A stretch of 10,255 nt of DNA, from the NCBI GenBank assembly GCA_031285975.1, contig JAITVE010000184.1:1-10255 (forward strand), in the 5' to 3' direction. The notes under the pieces were generated by a model. The model had not been told where the DNA came from. It was given only the letters and a program-made list of their open reading frames with translations, and did no database searches. Shown here piece by piece: positions 6,516 to 10,255 of the stretch. The stretch's first letter is position 1. Each line of letters starts with the position of its first letter. The translations under genes and the position numbers were made by a program. The DNA is from Candidatus Adiutrix sp. (GTDB lineage: Bacteria; Desulfobacterota; Desulfarculia; Adiutricales; Adiutricaceae).

Positions 6516-9218
6516 TTAAGAACCAGAGTCCTCCATACCCCAATCGTCGCTAAAGTCAGCCGACGCGCCGCCGTAGTGGAGCGGGCCGCCGCCGTATTGG
6601 CCCGAGGCTTCGAAGAGCCCGGCCACATCGAGAATGAGCCCCACCCGGCCGTCGCCCAAAATGGTGCCCCCGGCCAGGGCCCGCACATATTTCAGGCGTT
6701 CCCCGAGGCTCTTGATAACCACTTCCTGCTTGCCGAGCACCTCATCCACCAACAGGCAGCGGGGCTCGCCCTCGTTCTCTATCACCACCACCAGGGCTTC
6801 GTCCGGGTCGGAGAGGGCCCCGCGCGCGCCGACCAGCTGATCCAGCCGCATCAGGGGCAGAAGGCGCGACCGCACGCGGATCATTTCCCCCTGGTTTTTG
6901 ACCGTGAAATAATCTTCTTTGGGCGGGCGGAAGGACTCCACAATGGAGATGGTGGGGAGGATGTAACGGTGCTCGCCCACCCGCACAATCATGCCGTCGA
7001 TGATGGCCAGGGTCAGCGGCAGGCGGATGGTCATGGTGGAGCCGCGGCCGGGCACGGAGGTGAAATCCACCTTGCCCCGCAGCTTTTCAATGGATTGCTT
7101 CACCACGTCCATGCCGACCCCCCGGCCGGAAACATCCGAAATCTTTTCGGCGGTGGAAAAGCCCGGCGCGAAAACCAGGGCGTGGAGGGCGGCCTCGCTC
7201 AAAACTTCGCCCGGGGCCACCAGCCCCTGGCTCAGGGCCTTGTTGAGCACCCGTTCCCGATCCAGCCCCCGGCCATCGTCGGAGAGCTCGATAACCACGT
7301 TGCCGCCCTGGTGGTAGGCCTTCAGGCGCACCGTCCCCTGGGGGGGCTTCCCGGCGGCCCGGCGCTCGGCGGGCGTTTCCAGGCCGTGATCCAGGGAGTT
7401 GCGCATCAGGTGCACCAGGGGGTCATAGATGCACTCCACCATGTTGCGGTCGATTTCCGTGTCGCTGCCGACGGTCTCGAATTTCACGTCCTTTTCGAAC
7501 TTGTGGGCCAAATCGCGCACCAGGCGGTTCATTTTCTGGAACGTCTGGTGAATTTGAACCATGCGCAGGCTCATGGCGTTGCGCTGCAATTCGGAGGTGA
7601 TGCGGGAGACGTGGGCCAGGTCTTTGCTGATCTTCTGCTCCTTGAGGCAACTGATAGCCTCGTTGGAGGTGATGAGGGACTGGGCGATGACCAGTTCGCC
7701 CACCAGGTCGATGAGGCCGTCGAGCTTCAGAGTCTCCACCTTCACGGTCTGGGCCGCAATCTGGCCGGAGCGCGCGGTCACGCTGCCGCCTTCGCTCTGC
7801 TTCTGCTCGCGGAGGGCCAGGGCCACCTTTTCCGGGGCCCCGATTTTGGATTTCACCAAAAATTCCCCAAGCTTGGTTTCCCGCTTTTCTTCCTGGTTTT
7901 TGATGGCCTCGTCAATGTGCTCGTAGTCCACCTTGCCCAGAGCCACCAGAATTTCGCCCAGCCGCTTGCCGGGGCTGCGCCGCTGCTCGGCCAGGGCTTC
8001 ATCCAGGTCTGCCTGGGTGATGTATTTTTCAGCCACCAGAATATCGCCCAGGGTAGTTTTGCGGGCCTCTTGCTGGGCCTGGATAAGGCCGCCCAGGTCG
8101 CCTTCGGAAATCAGGCCCTTTTCAATGAGAATTTCGCCGATTTTTTTGGGTTTGGGGGCCTGGGCCGTCCCGGAAGTCGCGGCCTCAGCCGGGGCCGCCA
8201 TGGGCAGGATGCCCTGGCGGGCCATCCACAAATCGTCGATGAAGGCTTCCAGCGCGGCCTGGTAGCCGGGCTCCTGCCCGCCGCTGTGGGAGAGCCCCCG
8301 GGGGCCCAGTTCCAGGGCGCCCAGTTCTTTCAGCAGGTAGTCGCAGGCTTTCAGCAAAATATCGGTGACGGCGGTGGAATAGGGCACCTGCTCCTCAGCC
8401 ACGTATTCTATGAGGCCGGAGGCGTTGTAGGCCAGGGCGGCCATGCTTTCCTGCGCCAGCAAACTGGCCCCGCCCAGAATGGCCCGGAAATTGCGGCTCA
8501 ACTCGCTCAGGGCGGCCAGGGGCTCGCTCTTCTGCTCAATGGCCACCAGGAGAACCTGGATTTCCTCCACCTCGGCCACAAATTCCCTCTTGAAATTATC
8601 CACCGACAGGCCGCCGACACGGTGCAGACCCGGCGGGGCCGTCAGTTCCTGATAAGCTTCCGAGACCGGCGCGTCAGCCGCGTCCCCATCGGGGAAATCG
8701 GCAATTTCCGGCGCGGACTCGTCGGGCGGGAAGTCGGGGATGGTCTCCGCCGATTCGTCCTGAGCCGCTTCCACCAACGGCGCGTCATCCTGCCCCGGCA
8801 ACGTAGAAAATTCTGGTTCAGCCACTATCATCGCGGCGGGCAACTCGTCGTCCATATAGCCCTGCGCGGTCACCAAAACGCCCAGAGAGGCCGCCCAGGC
8901 CGCGACGTCGCCCTTGAAGGGGGCCTTCACCGGCAGCGACCGGGCCAGTTCCTGCAACATGGAAATGCCGTCGCCGACCAGGCCCAGGGCCCGCTCCGCC
9001 TCGGGTATCTGGCCCCGGATAACGGCTTTCAGGCTGTCGAGAATCACCCCGATGACGCGGCCCGGCAGGTCGGATTCCAGGGGCGCGAAGGCTTCGGTCA
9101 ACGGCTCCGCCTTCCCGAGCACTCCGCTGACCTCCACCAGGTTGTCCGGGGAAATCATCATCAGGTCAAGGCTGATGGCATTGAGCAGTTCTTCTACTTT
9201 TTCAAGATCGAAAGCCAT
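6516..9218 (-). CDS. cheA: CheA-type kinase with degenerate HPt segments and MshEN-like repeats
   Basis: The central kinase of the operon, 900 residues. Domains in order: residues 1-100, a helical segment that may be a very divergent HPt; 101-203, an acidic, proline-rich linker; 204-300, a clear HPt fold in which the histidine is Arg245; 359-477, four tandem 30-residue repeats (LGEILVxxGxI…LxxAL…Q) like the c-di-GMP-binding MshEN motif; about 493-560, the P3 dimerisation helices (LDGLIDLVGELVIAQ); about 561-740, the ATPase domain with N box HLMRNSLDHGLE (603-614), DDGRGLD (647-653), FAPGFSTAE (683-691) and SGRGVGMDVV (697-706); about 741-880, a CheW-like P5 domain. The ATP-binding motifs are complete. 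No P2 domain is seen. The start overlaps the previous gene's stop (TAATG), with AAGG upstream, so translation is probably coupled. It may phosphorylate an HPt encoded elsewhere. Confidence 0.95.
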   Translation of the reverse strand: MAFDLEKVEELLNAISLDLMMISPDNLVEVSGVLGKAEPLTEAFAPLESDLPGRVIGVILDSLKAVIRGQIPEAERALGLVGDGISMLQELARSLPVKAPFKGDVAAWAASLGVLVTAQGYMDDELPAAMIVAEPEFSTLPGQDDAPLVEAAQDESAETIPDFPPDESAPEIADFPDGDAADAPVSEAYQELTAPPGLHRVGGLSVDNFKREFVAEVEEIQVLLVAIEQKSEPLAALSELSRNFRAILGGASLLAQESMAALAYNASGLIEYVAEEQVPYSTAVTDILLKACDYLLKELGALELGPRGLSHSGGQEPGYQAALEAFIDDLWMARQGILPMAAPAEAATSGTAQAPKPKKIGEILIEKGLISEGDLGGLIQAQQEARKTTLGDILVAEKYITQADLDEALAEQRRSPGKRLGEILVALGKVDYEHIDEAIKNQEEKRETKLGEFLVKSKIGAPEKVALALREQKQSEGGSVTARSGQIAAQTVKVETLKLDGLIDLVGELVIAQSLITSNEAISCLKEQKISKDLAHVSRITSELQRNAMSLRMVQIHQTFQKMNRLVRDLAHKFEKDVKFETVGSDTEIDRNMVECIYDPLVHLMRNSLDHGLETPAERRAAGKPPQGTVRLKAYHQGGNVVIELSDDGRGLDRERVLNKALSQGLVAPGEVLSEAALHALVFAPGFSTAEKISDVSGRGVGMDVVKQSIEKLRGKVDFTSVPGRGSTMTIRLPLTLAIIDGMIVRVGEHRYILPTISIVESFRPPKEDYFTVKNQGEMIRVRSRLLPLMRLDQLVGARGALSDPDEALVVVIENEGEPRCLLVDEVLGKQEVVIKSLGERLKYVRALAGGTILGDGRVGLILDVAGLFEASGQYGGGPLHYGGASADFSDDWGMEDSGS
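7788..8144 (-). repeat. Four tandem 30-residue MshEN-like repeats inside CheA
   Basis: Repeat starts fall at residues 360, 390, 420 and 450, an exact period of 30. Each begins (I/L)G(E/D)(I/F)L(I/V) and ends near a Q: IGEILIEKGLI, LGDILVAEKYI, LGEILVALGKV, LGEFLVKSKIG. The repeats are diverged at the DNA level, so they are old. The basic residue before LG, important in MshEN domains, is K, T, R and K in turn. Confidence 0.85.
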
Positions 9219-9688
9219 TACACGCCTTCTTCCGTCGTCTCATCGTCGTCCGCCCCGGCTGATTCCGGTTCGGCGGCCTCGCCGACCCCGGCGGGGAGGC
9301 TGCGGCCGGACAAAAGCACTTCTTGCCAGCGGCTCAGGCGGCGGCTTTCATTGACGATGGTGTCCACCACTTCATCAAAATATTCGGGGAAACGGGGAAA
9401 GTAATCGGTGAGGCCGCCCGAGAGCGCGTCAATCATGCCCAAAAGGCTGGGCTGGGAAGCCAGGACAATGAGCCGGGCCAGGGGGCAGCGGTTGAGCACT
9501 TCGCGGCCCAGGTTGCGGTCCATCAGCAAATTGGCGTCGGCCAGCAAAAAGTGCAGGCTGGCGCTTTTGATATAGGACTGAACCCCGGAACCGCTGTCCA
9601 CCACCACGACTTCAAAGCCCGCTCCGGTCAGTTTATCGACGAGAGGCTTCAGCGTGTCCAGATCACGACCGACAATAACTACCTTCAT
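9218..9688 (-). CDS. Pseudo-receiver domain protein, first gene of the che operon
   Basis: A 156-residue protein with a response-regulator receiver fold at about 1-115 and an acidic, disordered-looking tail (120-156). Strand and helix order fit a CheY-like fold: VVIVGRD, VDKLTGAGFEVVVVDSG, FLLADANLL, LARLIVLAS, GGLTDYFPRFP. The phosphoacceptor position is kept (D51), but the usual acidic pair is replaced by G7-R8 and the conserved lysine by R99. Normal magnesium-dependent phosphorylation is therefore doubtful. The stop overlaps the cheA start by one base. GGAG ten bases and GAGG two bases upstream of the ATG are the possible ribosome sites. As the first gene under the operon promoter and coupled to cheA, it may be a structural partner or phosphate-independent regulator of the kinase. 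It should not be called CheY. Confidence 0.85.
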   Translation of the reverse strand: MKVVIVGRDLDTLKPLVDKLTGAGFEVVVVDSGSGVQSYIKSASLHFLLADANLLMDRNLGREVLNRCPLARLIVLASQPSLLGMIDALSGGLTDYFPRFPEYFDEVVDTIVNESRRLSRWQEVLLSGRSLPAGVGEAAEPESAGADDDETTEEGV

Positions 9689-9730
9689 TCCCTCGCCACT
9701 CCACAGTCAACATTTGAACGACATTCCATG

Positions 9731-9750
9731 ACAGAGTAAATTTACTCTGT
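9731..9750. promoter_or_regulatory. Perfect 20-bp palindrome, candidate operator
   Basis: The half-site ACAGAGTAAA is followed directly by its exact reverse complement TTTACTCTGT. The centre lies about 52 bp upstream of the first operon gene and just after the candidate -10, so a bound protein would cover the transcription start. The palindrome is AT-rich in a GC-rich region. No known regulator consensus was recognised. Confidence 0.75.
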
Positions 9751-9754
9751 TTAC

Positions 9755-9782
9755 GCTATATTAAAGTAGCATGTTATGTCTT
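9755..9782 (-). promoter_or_regulatory. Candidate sigma70-like promoter of the che operon
   Basis: AAGACA (9782-9777) and TATAGC (9760-9755) are spaced by 16 bp, each with four of six consensus matches. TTTACA with TACTTT, 17 bp apart, is an alternative in the same AT-rich stretch. The location, just upstream of the palindrome and 67 bp from the first start codon, is the main support. Confidence 0.4.
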
Positions 9783-9897
9783 TTTTGTAAATGACAATGA
9801 GTGCGGCGCAGCCAAGGAAAATTCGCCCGGGCTTTTTGGCGCCAACGCCGCCCGCCCGCACCGCTCCCGCCGCCATGCAGGCGGAGGCCGGAAGCCA

Positions 9898-9921
9898 TTG
9901 CCGATAGTCTCTTATCGGCAA
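9898..9921. repeat. Perfect 9-bp inverted repeat containing GCCGATA
   Basis: TTGCCGATA (9898-9906), loop GTCTCT, and the exact reverse complement TATCGGCAA (9913-9921). No T-run follows on either strand, so it is not a standard terminator. One arm overlaps the candidate flagellar-sigma promoter. Confidence 0.8.
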
Positions 9922-9939
9922 GACCCTATGCAAACTACA
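9912..9939 (-). promoter_or_regulatory. Candidate sigma28 (FliA) promoter
   Basis: On the minus strand GCCGATAA (9919-9912) equals the FliA -10 consensus. Twelve bases upstream lies TGTAGTTT (9939-9932), six of eight matches to TAAAGTTT. The usual spacer is 11, so it is one base long. It points toward the chemosensory operon, whose first start codon is about 220 bp downstream. Confidence 0.35.
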
Positions 9940-10012
9940 ATTGCCGCCCGGCCGCAGGGGAGGCAGGGTAAACTCTTCGGGAAAAAATTGCGAACCGCCA
10001 CCCCACCGCATC

Positions 10013-10046
10013 GTCACCCCGGCGAAGGCCGGGGCCCATGCCTTTC
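10013..10046 (+). repeat. REP-like palindrome, third copy
   Basis: CGTCACCCCGGCGAAGGCC followed by GGGG forms a stem of six to seven G:C pairs (CCCCGG at 10017-10022 with CCGGGG at 10029-10034). The 26 bases from 10021 match the inverse copy near 2001-2026 at 24 positions. Confidence 0.75.
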
Positions 10047-10087
10047 TCTTTGCTGGGCATTACTTCTCCCCTACGTCCCCCCACCGC

Positions 10088-10107
10088 GTCATTCCTGCGG
10101 CGGCAGG
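10088..10107 (+). repeat. REP-like half unit
   Basis: CGTCATTCCTGC…GCAGG begins like the copy at 10013 (CGTCA-Y-YCC) and makes a 5-bp stem (10094-10098 with 10103-10107). It lies in the same orientation about 75 bp further on, the paired layout typical of dispersed REP elements. Confidence 0.5.
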
Positions 10108-10144
10108 CAGAGTGTGCCGACAAGTTGCGCTACTGAAAATCAAG

Positions 10145-10229
10145 ACCACCCGCTGAGCGGGTGGTTTGCACAGCCCTATAAGGGCATGGTACAGGCAGCG
10201 CCAGAGGGCGCATTGAAGGTTTGCCAACC
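10145..10229 (+). repeat. Array of four hairpins at the window edge
   Basis: Four stem-loops follow each other: ACCACCCGC/GCGGGTGGT (9 bp, loop TGA, 10145-10165), GCCCT/AGGGC (10173-10185), GCGCC/GGCGC (10198-10211) and GGTT/AACC (10218-10229). The first is followed by only three T, so it would be a weak terminator. The density suggests a structured RNA or the end of a mobile element (for example IS200/IS605 or a REP-associated transposase). The rest lies outside the window. Confidence 0.6.
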
Positions 10230-10255
10230 GCATTCATTTCACAGGCTTGCCCCTT

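Larger units (their letters stand above)
9689..10255. other. Non-coding region upstream of the che operon
   Basis: No convincing gene was found in these 567 bp. The longest open frames run through palindromes and lack ribosome sites. From left to right: the leader and promoter with the 20-bp palindrome (to about 9782), a GC-rich piece with the palindrome GCCCGGGC followed by five T on the plus strand (near 9828-9840), the GCCGATA inverted repeat, REP-like palindromes (10013-10107), and a string of four hairpins (10145-10229). The last 26 bases show nothing recognisable. A gene or mobile element probably begins to the right of the window. Confidence 0.6.

Noticed and set aside
6516-9218. CheA as a decaying pseudogene
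   Set aside because: Despite the missing HPt histidine, the frame is intact over 900 codons and all ATP-binding, dimerisation and CheW-like motifs are present.
6576-9404. A 942-codon open frame on the plus strand opposite cheA
   Set aside because: It mirrors cheA with H/G/Q-rich low-complexity translation, has no ribosome site and matches no family; such antisense frames are common in GC-rich genes.
9218-9688. First operon gene as CheY
   Set aside because: The acidic pair and the conserved lysine are missing and there is a long acidic tail, so a normal CheY role is not supported.
9751-10017. An 88-codon minus-strand open frame upstream of the operon
   Set aside because: It covers the promoter region and an inverted repeat, has no ribosome site and no protein-like pattern.
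10145-10229. CRISPR array
   Set aside because: The hairpins differ from one another in sequence and length and there are no regular spacers.

Overview
The window is GC-rich and dominated by one chemosensory operon on the minus strand. Divergent helper genes and unrelated genes lie on its left side, and a repeat-rich non-coding stretch lies on its right. Gene content suggests a deltaproteobacterium (Desulfobacterota). The pointers are an HD-GYP protein with a long loop after the GYP motif, a CheA carrying tandem LGEIL-type repeats, and dispersed palindromes built around GGCGAAGGCC. This placement comes from family resemblance and was not tested.

Layout, left to right. (1) 2-643 (+): C-terminal part of an HD-GYP c-di-GMP phosphodiesterase-type protein, cut by the window edge. 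(2) 769-1554 (-): an unrecognised 261-residue protein whose middle is AT-rich and holds two perfect inverted repeats inside the reading frame. (3) 1616-1915 (+): a small protein of 99 residues, probably winged-helix-like, divergent from the previous gene across 61 bp that contain a terminator-like hairpin. (4) 1942-2040: two REP-like palindromes. (5) 2050-3162 (-): a nitronate monooxygenase/FabK-like flavoprotein with its own good sigma70-type promoter. (6) 3283-9688 (-): the chemosensory operon. In transcription order it encodes a pseudo-receiver, CheA, CheW, CheR, CheB and a degenerate GGDEF protein. (7) 9689-10255: non-coding. It holds a perfect 20-bp palindrome at the likely operon start, a candidate flagellar-sigma promoter, more REP-like palindromes and a string of four hairpins at the right edge.

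How the genes fit together. CheW couples receptors to CheA, CheR and CheB methylate and demethylate receptors, and CheB is a fully equipped receiver. Three other parts look altered. Both potential HPt segments of CheA lack the phosphorylatable histidine; in the clear one it is Arg245. The first gene is a receiver without its acidic pair or its lysine. The last gene is a GGDEF fold without the GGDEF motif. CheA also has four exact 30-residue repeats that resemble the c-di-GMP-binding MshEN motif. With an HD-GYP protein nearby, this raises the idea of a chemosensory kinase array that reads c-di-GMP and passes phosphate to a partner encoded elsewhere. That idea is inference. No CheY, receptor (MCP) or separate HPt protein is encoded in the window.
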